In this document: positions 6,428 to 12,531 of the stretch, in pieces
How the letters are laid out: each line of letters opens with the position of its first letter
Numbering within the stretch: the first letter of the stretch is position 1
Origin: Actinomycetota bacterium
Lineage (GTDB): Bacteria > Actinomycetota > Acidimicrobiia > Acidimicrobiales > JACDEA01
Assembly: GCA_013816725.1 (NCBI GenBank)
Contig: JACDEA010000027.1
Location: forward strand, 1-12,531
DNA: 12,531 bases
Direction: 5' to 3'
The notes under the pieces: model-generated
Told to the model about the DNA's origin: nothing
The model's input: only the letters and a program-made list of their open reading frames with translations
The model's database searches: none
Position numbers and translations under genes: made by a program

Positions 6428-7128
6428 ACGGCGGCGCCCACCAGGGCGTCGAACAATCCCTGCTGCGCCGGGTCGGTGGCCGCGGTGTCCTCGGGGTGCC
6501 ACTGCACCGCGACGACCCACGCGTCGCCGTCGTACTCGAGCGCTTCGACCAAGCCGTCGTCGGCCCACGCGGTGGCGACCAGTCCCGCGCCGACGCGGTC
6601 GACACCTTGATGGTGGTGGCACGACACCCGCATAGAGGTGATGCCTTCGGCGGCGGCCAGGCGCGCTCCGGGCGATACGCCGATGTCGTGAACCGCGGGG
6701 TCGCCGCCGGGCACGCCGTGGGCCGCGTACCCGCCCACCGCGGGTAGGTCGACGACCAGCGTGCCGCCGAACGCGACGTTCACGACCTGGATGCCGCGGC
6801 AGATGCCGAGGAGCGGCCGGTTGCGCTCGATGGCGGCATGGACGAGGGCGACCTCGGCGTCGTCGCGGTCGGGCTCGACGCCGTAGACCGTCGGTGCGGC
6901 GTCGGACGGCCCGTACCGGGCCGGGTCGATGTCGCCGCCGCCGATGAGCAGGACGGCGTCGCAGCGATCGAGGTCGACGTCGTCGGGATGGATCACCGCC
7001 GGCAGCCCGCCGGCCCGGCGCACGGCATCCACGTAGGCGTCGGGCACGGCGTAGGCGCCGTGGCGCCAGTGCGACACGCGTCCGACCTCGAGGTGATAGC
7101 CCACGACGGCGACCATCGGGGCGGCCAT
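6409..7128 (-). CDS. Class I glutamine amidotransferase-like hydrolase (gamma-glutamyl-GABA hydrolase / PuuD type, peptidase C26)
   Basis: This protein of 239 residues from ATG 7128 has the peptidase C26 pattern. The N-terminus is MVAVVGYHLEVGRVSHWRHG, followed by LLIGGGDIDPARYG, the nucleophile motif LLGICRGIQVVNVAFGGTL with C110, and the His-Glu pair in QWHPEDTA with H211 and E213. HHHQGVDRVG at about 171-180 is also typical of PuuD-like enzymes. They cleave gamma-glutamyl amides, releasing glutamate from gamma-glutamyl-GABA or related compounds in polyamine breakdown. The neighbouring divergent gene is glutamate dehydrogenase, which would take the released glutamate onward. ATG at 7116 (four codons in) and GTG at 7155 are other possible starts. 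The last 19 bp overlap the end of the hydrolase gene on the other strand. Confidence 0.87.
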   Translation of the reverse strand: MAAPMVAVVGYHLEVGRVSHWRHGAYAVPDAYVDAVRRAGGLPAVIHPDDVDLDRCDAVLLIGGGDIDPARYGPSDAAPTVYGVEPDRDDAEVALVHAAIERNRPLLGICRGIQVVNVAFGGTLVVDLPAVGGYAAHGVPGGDPAVHDIGVSPGARLAAAEGITSMRVSCHHHQGVDRVGAGLVATAWADDGLVEALEYDGDAWVVAVQWHPEDTAATDPAQQGLFDALVGAAVQAGVR

Positions 7129-7156
7129 CGCGCCGACAGTAATAGCGTTCGCCACG
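7129..7156. promoter_or_regulatory. Compact 28-bp divergent promoter region
   Basis: Only 28 bp separate the starts of the amidotransferase (7128) and glutamate dehydrogenase (7157). The only AT-rich stretch is AGTAATAGC (7138-7146), which reads TAATAG on the plus strand and TATTAC on the minus strand, each about 10-11 bases before a start codon. A shared -10 region driving two leaderless or near-leaderless mRNAs would fit. No Shine-Dalgarno site is seen for either gene. The promoter could also lie inside either gene, so this is tentative. Confidence 0.35.
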
Positions 7157-8455
7157 ATGGCCGAAGACCAGACCGTGCCGGAGGCGCGCAAAGAACAGGT
7201 CGTGCCGGAGGCGCGCAAAGAGCAGGGTCCGTTCGAGGCGGTGAACCAGTTCTTCGACGAGGCGGCCGACCTCGTCCACCTGAAGGACGAGTTCTACGAC
7301 GTCCTCAAGACGAGCTACCGCGAGATCGCGGTGCAGGTGCCGGTGCGCACCGACGACGGCGGGTTGCGCGTGTTCAAGGGCTACCGGGTGCAGCACAACG
7401 GCGCCCGCGGTCCTTACAAGGGTGGCATCCGCTATCACCCGTCGGCCGACCTCGACGAGGTGCGGGCGCTGGCGTCGCTGATGACGTGGAAGACCGCGCT
7501 GATGGATCTCCCCTTCGGCGGCGCCAAGGGCGGCATCGAATGCGACCCGACGGGGATGAGCGCCCGCGAGATCGAGAGCATGACCCGTCGGTTCACGCTG
7601 TCGATCAGCCACGTGCTGGGCGAACGACGAGACATCCCCGCGCCCGACGTCAACACCAACGCGCAGGTGATGGCGTGGATGATGGACGCCTACTCGAGCC
7701 GCTACGGCTACACGCCGGCCATCGTCACCGGTAAGCCGCTCGACCTCGGCGGGGCCCCCGGTCGCGAGGCGGCGACGGGCCGGGGCTGTGTGTACGTGCT
7801 CGAGGCGGCGGCCAAGCGCTGGGACGTCAATCTCGGCGAGGCGACGGTTGCCATCCAGGGTTTCGGCAATGTGGGGTCGTGGGCGGCGCGCGAGTTGCAC
7901 GAGCGCGGCATCAAGGTCGTGGCCGTCTCCGACGTGAGCGGCGCGGTCTACAACGCGAAGGGTCTCGACATCACCGCGCTGCTTGGCTGGGCCGGGTCGT
8001 ATCGCCCGCTCCACGACGTCGAAGGCTGCGACAAGATCACCAACGAGGAGCTGCTCGAGCTCGACTGCGACGTGCTCATTCCGGCTGCGCTGGGCGAGGT
8101 CATCAACCGCGGCAACGCCGATGCGATCCGCGCCGGCATCATCATCGAAGCGGCCAACCACCCTACGACGCCCGACGCCGACAAGGTCCTCAGCGACAAG
8201 GGCGTGCGGATCGTGGCCGACATCCTGGCCAATGCGGGCGGCGTCACCGGCTCCTACTTCGAGTGGGCTATGAACATCCAGCAGTTCCGCTGGAAGGAGA
8301 CGCAGTTCAACACCGAGCTGCAGGACGCGATGGTCAAGGCCTTCGATGCGTGCGCGTCGTTCTCTGAGAAGCGCGGCGTCTCACTGCGGCAGGCAGCGTT
8401 CGCCATCGGCATCGAGCGGGTCGCTCGCGCCGCCCGGCTGCGGGGTTACGTGTGA
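7157..8455 (+). CDS. Glutamate dehydrogenase (Glu/Leu/Phe/Val dehydrogenase family)
   Basis: This enzyme should reversibly deaminate glutamate to 2-oxoglutarate and ammonia. The 432 residues match the small hexameric class. The substrate domain shows GPYKGGIRYHP (K88), K112, the catalytic lysine K124 in PFGGAKGGI, and D164 in PAPDVNTN. The nucleotide domain carries QGFGNVG (G235, G237, G240), and acidic D259 at the end of the second strand (VVAVSD) points to NAD rather than NADP. GREAATGRG and ANAGGVTGSYFEW also fit. Glutamate is favoured over leucine or valine by overall similarity, but this is not proved here. The N-terminus has a duplicated charged nonapeptide before the conserved fold. 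The stop overlaps the CorA start by 4 bp, so the two are coupled. Confidence 0.92.
   Translation: MAEDQTVPEARKEQVVPEARKEQGPFEAVNQFFDEAADLVHLKDEFYDVLKTSYREIAVQVPVRTDDGGLRVFKGYRVQHNGARGPYKGGIRYHPSADLDEVRALASLMTWKTALMDLPFGGAKGGIECDPTGMSAREIESMTRRFTLSISHVLGERRDIPAPDVNTNAQVMAWMMDAYSSRYGYTPAIVTGKPLDLGGAPGREAATGRGCVYVLEAAAKRWDVNLGEATVAIQGFGNVGSWAARELHERGIKVVAVSDVSGAVYNAKGLDITALLGWAGSYRPLHDVEGCDKITNEELLELDCDVLIPAALGEVINRGNADAIRAGIIIEAANHPTTPDADKVLSDKGVRIVADILANAGGVTGSYFEWAMNIQQFRWKETQFNTELQDAMVKAFDACASFSEKRGVSLRQAAFAIGIERVARAARLRGYV
7174..7227 (+). repeat. 27-bp tandem duplication in the N-terminus of glutamate dehydrogenase
   Basis: Copy 1 (7174-7200) and copy 2 (7201-7227) match at 25 of 27 positions; GAACAG becomes GAGCAG and the last base changes from T to G. 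The unit is nine codons, giving VPEARKEQ twice in a row at about residues 7-23. It lies ahead of the conserved dehydrogenase fold, so it lengthens a charged tail without touching the catalytic domain. Confidence 0.93.
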
Positions 8456-9354
8456 TCACCGAGGCCACGTACAACGACACCGATCCGCTGCGGTGGCTCG
8501 ACGTGGTCGATCCGACGGAGGAGGAGCTGGCCCGGCTGCAGGAGGAGTTCGGTCTGCATCCGCTGGCCATCGAGGATGCCACCAAGCACGGCCAGCGCCC
8601 CAAGCTCGAGCGCTACCCGAACCACGCGTTCATCGTCGCCCACTCCCGCGAGCTGGCCGAGGTCGACCTGTTCGTCGGCAAGAACTGGCTCATCAGCGTG
8701 CGAGAGCGCGGCAGCGAGCAGCAGTGCTGGTCGGCCGACAGCGCCCGATCGCGCTTCGAGCGGACCAAGCCCGACTGCGCCACGGTCGGGTTCCTGCTCT
8801 ACACGATCCTCGATGACCTGGTCGACGGCTATTTCGACGCCACCGACGCAGTCGAGGACCGCCTCGAACTGCTCGAGGACCACATCTTCACCGAAGATCA
8901 TCACGACGAGCACGACATGCAGCAGCGATTGTTCAGCATTCGCCGCGAGCTGGTGCTGTTCCGGCGCGCCGTCGTCCCGATGCGGGAGGTCGTCGGGTCG
9001 TTGCTGCGGGGCGAGGTCGAGTGGCTCGACGAGAGAACGACCGTGCACCTTCAGGACGTGTACGACCATGTTCTGCGGGCCGCCGACGTCATCGACAGCC
9101 AGCGCGAGCTGATGGGCAACGCCGTCGACGCGCACCTGGCGATCATCTCCAACCGCATGAACCAGGTGATGAAGCGGATGACGTCGTGGGGCGCCATCCT
9201 GCTCGGCTCCACGCTGATCGCCGGCATCTACGGCATGAACTTCGTCCACATGCCTGAGTTGCGCTGGAAGTACGGCTACGCCTGGGCCCTCGGCCTCATG
9301 GTGATCCTCACCGCCGGCGGCTACTCCTACTTCAAGAGGCGCGACTGGCTCTAG
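8452..9354 (+). CDS. corA: CorA-family divalent cation (Mg2+) channel
   Basis: CorA forms pentameric inner-membrane channels for Mg2+, and in some members Co2+ or Ni2+. The 300 residues have the standard order: a cytosolic alpha/beta domain (about 10-110, with HPLAIEDATKHGQRPKLERY typical of the family), long helices (about 115-245, including the acidic EDHIFTEDHHDEHD stretch at 142-155), then two membrane spans at about 245-262 and 275-292. The signature GMN at 261-263 ends the first span, and the basic tail FKRRDWL is typical. The GTG at 8452 overlaps the TGA of glutamate dehydrogenase (GTGA), indicating translational coupling. Why a Mg2+ channel is coupled to this dehydrogenase is unclear. 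The gene ends facing the minus-strand operon. Confidence 0.95.
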   Translation: MITEATYNDTDPLRWLDVVDPTEEELARLQEEFGLHPLAIEDATKHGQRPKLERYPNHAFIVAHSRELAEVDLFVGKNWLISVRERGSEQQCWSADSARSRFERTKPDCATVGFLLYTILDDLVDGYFDATDAVEDRLELLEDHIFTEDHHDEHDMQQRLFSIRRELVLFRRAVVPMREVVGSLLRGEVEWLDERTTVHLQDVYDHVLRAADVIDSQRELMGNAVDAHLAIISNRMNQVMKRMTSWGAILLGSTLIAGIYGMNFVHMPELRWKYGYAWALGLMVILTAGGYSYFKRRDWL

Positions 9355-9386
9355 GAGTGTGCTGAGACTTGCAGCCTTCGGACCCG

Positions 9387-10079
9387 TCAGCAGGTCTGGC
9401 GGCGCTCCTCGATGTAGACCCGGCGGGGCTCGTCGAGTTGGCGGACGACGCAGCGCACGGCCCATCCGTAGGTGACTTCGGCGACCATTGCGAAGGGCGG
9501 GCCGCGCCGCAGCGTGACCCATGCGCCGACCTCGTTCTTGGCCTTGTAGAGATCGTCGGCGAAGTACACAGGCCGGGCGGCGACCAGGCGGGGCTGCACG
9601 TCGCGGGCGCGGCGGTCGGCCGCCGCGTTCACCCGGTTGTCGGTCGCCCAGCCCATTACTGCGACCGATGCGAACACGACCACCAGTGCGATGCCGCGAC
9701 GGCGCTGCTCGACGGCCTGCTGGGCTTTGACGGCGGCGATGCTGCCGGGGAGGGCGCCGGCCGGCGCATCGATCGGCCGCACGAGGCCGACGATTACCGC
9801 GCCGACCCGGCCGAGCACGCCGCTGAGCACGATCGACACCGGCGTGAAGACGACGAGGAACGCGGTCCATGCCACCGACCTCGTCACCGCCAGCACGATG
9901 GCCACCGCGGCACTCGGCACACTCACCAGCGCGCCGGCTGCGAACGCGTCGTCACCGAAGAGCGCACCCATCGCCACGGCGACGGCGATCCCGGCCACGC
10001 CGCCCAAAGGAAGACCGACCACGCCGAGCAACGCGACCGCGCCGCCGACGACAAGTGGGACGGCGCGCTTGACGCTCAC
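9387..10079 (-). CDS. Unrecognised multi-pass membrane protein
   Basis: I do not recognise a family for this 230-residue protein. The start is the GTG at 10079, which overlaps the TGA of the aminotransferase gene (GTGA); the frame is open further upstream but is Arg-rich there and antisense-like. Hydrophobic segments lie at about 7-40, 47-66, 68-101 and 129-144, suggesting four to six spans rich in Gly, Ala and Val. A short loop with QQAVEQRRRG precedes the last span. The C-terminal part, about 145-230, is soluble and mixed in charge, with FADDLYKAKNEVGAWVTLRRGPPFAMVAEVTYGW and a terminal VYIEERRQTC ending in Cys. It is the last gene of the minus-strand operon and stops 32 bp from the end of the convergent CorA gene. 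Coding is supported by the coupling and hydropathy; no function is proposed. Confidence 0.62.
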   Translation of the reverse strand: MSVKRAVPLVVGGAVALLGVVGLPLGGVAGIAVAVAMGALFGDDAFAAGALVSVPSAAVAIVLAVTRSVAWTAFLVVFTPVSIVLSGVLGRVGAVIVGLVRPIDAPAGALPGSIAAVKAQQAVEQRRRGIALVVVFASVAVMGWATDNRVNAAADRRARDVQPRLVAARPVYFADDLYKAKNEVGAWVTLRRGPPFAMVAEVTYGWAVRCVVRQLDEPRRVYIEERRQTC

Positions 10080-11245
10080 CCGGCGAGCGCGCTGAACCTC
10101 GCCGCCGCCGCTTCGAGGGTTTCGAGCCGCTTCGGGAAGGCGAAGCGGATCTTGCTGCGGCCGTCGACGACGTCGGGCCGGTAGAAGCTCGAACCGGGCA
10201 CCGCGGCCACGCCGACCTCCTCGACGAGGCGCCGGGCAAAGGCCACGTCGTCGCGCGCGGCGTCCAACGCCGACGTGTCGCACATGACGTAATAGGCGCC
10301 GTCGGGCCGCTCGAGCGCGAAGCCCACCTTCTCCAGCGCGTCACACAACACGTCGCGCCGCTCGCGATACCGGTCGGCCAGCGCGGCGTAGTACTCCGGC
10401 GGCATGGCCATGGCCGCGACACCGGCCTCCTGCAACGGCGCCGCCGCGCCGACCGTGAGGAAATCGTGCACCTTGCGGATGGCGTCGGTAGCCGCCGGGG
10501 GTGCGATCGTCCACCCGACGCGCCACCCGGTCACGGCGTACGTCTTCGACAGCGCGTTGATCGTGACGGTCCGATCTTCGAGCCCCGGCACCGTGGCCGG
10601 AGGGACGTGGCCACCGGCGCCGAGTTAGTGGATGTGTTCGTAGATCTCGTCGGTGAACACCCACGCGTCCCACTTCTCGCACAGCCCAGCGATGGCCGCC
10701 AGCTCGTCGACGCTGAACACCTTGCCCGTCGGGTTGTGCGGCGTGTTTACGATGATCGCCCGGGTCTTCGGACCGAACGCGGCCTGCAACTCCGCGGCGT
10801 CGATCGACCATTCCGGCTCATGCAGCGTGACGTAGCGCGGGACCGCGCCGGACAGGATCGTGTCGGGCCCGTAGTTCTCGTACCACGGCTCGAAGATGAC
10901 CACCTCGTCGCCCGGATCGAGCAGCGCGAGGCAGGCGGCGATCATCGCTTCGGTCGAGCCGCACGTCACGCAGATCTCGCGTTCGGGGTCGATGGTCCAG
11001 CCGGCATACGTGCGCGCCACCTTCCCGGCGATGGCGTCACGGAACGACTTTGCCCCCCACGTCACCGCGTACTGATTGACGTCCCCGTCGATGGCCGCCT
11101 TGGCCGCGTCCTTCAATTCCTGCGGACAGGCGAAGTCGGGAAACCCCTGCGCCAGGTTGACCGCACCGTGGGCCAGAGAGAGCCGCGTCATCTCGCGGAT
11201 GACGGACTCGGTGAACGACGCCGCCTTGCGACTGGTTCGCGTCAA
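10076..11245 (-). pseudogene. PLP-dependent class I/II aminotransferase interrupted by one in-frame TAA
   Basis: The frame encodes a complete fold-type I aminotransferase of normal length (389 codons) except that codon 207 is TAA (10627-10625). Before it lie NLAQGFPDF, NQYAVTWG, CGSTEAM, the substrate and PLP segment NTPHNPTGK (N171) and FTDEIYEHIH (D199, Y202). After it the same frame continues with LGAGGHVPPAT, the PLP lysine in SKTYAVTGWR (K234), and FYRPDVVDG then KIRFAFPK near the end. Relatives have Tyr at this point (EHI-x-Y-x-G), so a TAC/TAT to TAA change explains it. A 206-residue product would lack the PLP lysine. The family covers kynurenine, methionine or glutamine-type transaminases and cysteine-conjugate beta-lyases. 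TTG at 11245 is taken as the start because it overlaps the upstream TGA (TTGA); ATG at 11308 would overlap that gene by 67 bp. An assembly or sequencing error is a real alternative. Confidence 0.82.
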
Positions 11246-12468
11246 TGCGAGACGGGGACGAGTTCGTCCTCGCCGGTCTCGTCGTCCTCGATGAGGCGGT
11301 ACCCGCACAGTTCGGTAAGCAGCTTGTGACCTTCGTCGGGGCCGGTGGCGATCAGCTCATCGTCGACCTGGAGGACGACGTCCTTGCGCGGCCGGTACAC
11401 GTAGCGACCGCCCCGGCGGATGGCGAGGAGGTAGAAGCCGGTCTCGGTTTCGAGCTGCAACTCCTGAAGGCTCTTGCCGTCGCAGGCCGACCGGGCTGCC
11501 ACCGGCACCCGTACGACCACTTCGTCGGATTCGCCCAACGCCAGCGCCAGGATCGGATGCAGCTCCTCGCCCTTCTCCAGCGGCCACACCATCTGCTGCG
11601 CGGCGTCGGCCAACGCCTCGGAGGCTTGGCCCAGGTGGAGCAGCCCGCGCAGCGGGGCGGGGTCGACTTCGTCGTGCGCGCTGCGCAACACCCACAGCTC
11701 GAGCCGCTCCCGCATGTCGTCGAGACGATCTTCGAGATGGTTGACCTCGGCGGCCAGGCCCTGGTCGCGGAACACCAGCGCGGAGTAGGCGAGGCCCACG
11801 GCCACCTCTGACACGTTCTTCATCTCGACGAGGACGTCGATGGCGCGGTCGAGGTCGGTGAGGGCGGGGTCCTCCGGCGGTCGGGGCGGCTCCCACGCCG
11901 GTGCGCCGGCCATTGCCCGTACGCGAGGGATGCCCGCCGACGCGCCCTGGAGGAACAACACGTCGGACGGCATCACGATGGTGGCGCCGTCGACGTCGGT
12001 GATCCAGTCGTTCTCGCGGCGGACGGCGACGATGCTGAGCCCGGCGACGGTGGGCAGCTCGAGGTCGCACAAGGGCCGGTGCGCCATGTGCGAGACCTCG
12101 CGCACGCGCACCCGGTGCGACACCTCTTCGGCGGCCGACAGGTCAGCGACGAGGGCGCGCGGGATGCCGAGGCGGCGGGTGACGATCTTGGCGATGTCCA
12201 CCGCGGCGTTGCCGATGGCCTCGATCGCGCTGATCACCTGAAGGACCGACGCCATAGCGTCGGCGTCACGCGGCGAGCGAGCGGCCACCACCGACGTGGC
12301 CCGCATCTCGTGGACGAGGCCCGACAGGCGGTGCTCGAGCTCGAGCACCTCTTCGGCCATGGCGGCGTCGCCGAAGTACAAGGCGGCGTAGGCCAGGTCG
12401 ACCATCAACTCCGAGGCGTCTTTGGCCTCGGAGAGCATGGTCCTCAGGTTGCGGGGTCGGTCCTCCAT
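11242..12468 (-). CDS. Double PhoU/TrkA-C protein, probable ion-transport regulator
   Basis: The 408 residues contain the same two-domain unit twice. The first PhoU-like helical half (about 8-105, SEAKDASELMVDLAYAAL) is followed by an RCK_C/TrkA-C domain (about 117-178, VRVREVSHMAHRPLCDLELP and DVLFLQG). The second PhoU-like half (about 204-305, VEMKNVSEVAVGLAYSAL) is followed by another TrkA-C domain (about 315-390, SLQELQLETETGFYLLAIRR and DVVLQVDDELIATGP). No membrane span or catalytic motif is seen. TrkA-C domains sense small ligands, including cyclic di-AMP in some K+ systems, and such PhoU/TrkA-C proteins often accompany cation transporters; the likely partner gene lies beyond the right edge. 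ATG 12468 keeps the full first helix but overlaps the upstream frame by 25 bp; ATG 12438, preceded by GAGGA, is the alternative. Confidence 0.86.
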   Translation of the reverse strand: MEDRPRNLRTMLSEAKDASELMVDLAYAALYFGDAAMAEEVLELEHRLSGLVHEMRATSVVAARSPRDADAMASVLQVISAIEAIGNAAVDIAKIVTRRLGIPRALVADLSAAEEVSHRVRVREVSHMAHRPLCDLELPTVAGLSIVAVRRENDWITDVDGATIVMPSDVLFLQGASAGIPRVRAMAGAPAWEPPRPPEDPALTDLDRAIDVLVEMKNVSEVAVGLAYSALVFRDQGLAAEVNHLEDRLDDMRERLELWVLRSAHDEVDPAPLRGLLHLGQASEALADAAQQMVWPLEKGEELHPILALALGESDEVVVRVPVAARSACDGKSLQELQLETETGFYLLAIRRGGRYVYRPRKDVVLQVDDELIATGPDEGHKLLTELCGYRLIEDDETGEDELVPVSH

Positions 12469-12531
12469 ATTGCCCGGATCGTCTCCGGCTGCGCCTTCGC
12501 CTCCCTCAATATCTCCCGGATCGTCTCCGGC
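12444..12531 (-). CDS. 3' end of an unknown upstream gene
   Basis: On the minus strand a frame open from the window edge (first full codon 12530-12528) runs 28 codons to TGA (12446-12444). Its codons end in G or C at nearly every position, as in the real genes here, while the overlapping frame leading into the PhoU/TrkA-C start has a mixed third position. The peptide is helix-like and charged, with PETIREIL repeated 14 residues later as PETIRAIW, and ends WRTDPAT. It would overlap the PhoU/TrkA-C gene by 25 bp. The tail is too short to identify; a membrane transporter is the usual partner of the downstream gene, but nothing here shows it. Confidence 0.5.
   Translation of the reverse strand, partial: PETIREILREAKAQPETIRAIWRTDPAT
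12467..12531. repeat. Imperfect direct repeat with 42-bp period at the right edge
   Basis: The 17-mer CCCGGATCGTCTCCGGC occurs at 12473-12489 and again at 12515-12531. With the preceding bases, 12467-12489 and 12509-12531 match at 21 of 23 positions. The period of 42 bp equals 14 codons, so the duplication is in frame in the partial upstream gene and repeats PETIR. The second copy touches the window edge, so more units may lie beyond. Confidence 0.85.

Noticed and set aside
6335..8161. A 608-codon open frame on the minus strand across the amidotransferase and glutamate dehydrogenase genes
   Set aside because: It is antisense to the well-conserved glutamate dehydrogenase, is Arg/Gly/Pro-rich and shows no domain pattern; such long shadows are expected at this GC content.
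9355..9392. Inverted repeat TGCTGA/TCAGCA between the CorA and membrane-protein genes as a terminator
   Set aside because: The arms are only 6-7 bp around a loop of about 18-20 bases, with no T-run; this is too weak to call.
8446..9870. A 474-codon open frame on the minus strand through the CorA region
   Set aside because: CorA, with its GMN motif and 4-bp coupling, is clearly the real gene; the antisense frame is low-complexity and has no ribosome site.
10592..10624. Possibility that the aminotransferase is two separate genes
   Set aside because: The 11 codons between the stop and the next possible start (GTG 10591) are in frame and continue conserved aminotransferase sequence, so this is one gene with a stop, not two.

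Overview
The window is GC-rich, densely coded chromosomal DNA from an actinobacterium. The evidence is an Mca-type mycothiol S-conjugate amidase (mycothiol is an actinobacterial thiol), a SigK/RskA-type ECF sigma and anti-sigma pair, an SCP2-like protein beside fatty-acid type enzymes, many GTG/TTG starts, 4-bp stop/start overlaps and few clear Shine-Dalgarno sites. A deep-branching lineage such as Acidimicrobiia would fit, but that is inference. I see no phage, IS, CRISPR, tRNA or rRNA, and no stretch over about 70 bp lacks a gene.

Region 1 (1-2200) is an envelope or redox stress module. A minus-strand operon encodes a SigK-like ECF sigma factor followed, with an 8-bp overlap, by its zinc-finger anti-sigma factor (cut by the left edge). 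Divergent from it are two Tat-exported ferritin-like proteins, one soluble and one a lipoprotein, which are plausible targets of the sigma factor. A 20-bp unit is duplicated in the divergent spacer.

Region 2 (2206-5654, minus) runs acyl-CoA dehydrogenase, a DUF3298-type lipoprotein, Mca, then an SCP2-like protein. The 3' end of the dehydrogenase gene, including its stop codon, is present three times in tandem.

Region 3 (5655-9354): a perfect 20-bp inverted repeat of TetR-operator type separates the dehydrogenase from a divergent dienelactone hydrolase gene. A minus-strand class I amidotransferase (gamma-glutamyl-GABA hydrolase type) ends tail-to-tail with that hydrolase. It is divergent, across 28 bp, from glutamate dehydrogenase, which is coupled to a CorA Mg2+ channel. 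The amidotransferase and dehydrogenase suggest glutamate supply and recycling.

Region 4 (9387-12531, minus) is an overlapping operon: the tail of an unknown upstream gene, a double PhoU/TrkA-C protein (probable ion-transport regulator), a PLP aminotransferase interrupted by one in-frame TAA, and an unrecognised multi-pass membrane protein.

The most unusual features are four separate short tandem duplications (20, 23/24, 27 and 42 bp), all at gene ends, and the single-codon nonsense lesion in the aminotransferase. I found no convincing new multi-gene system.
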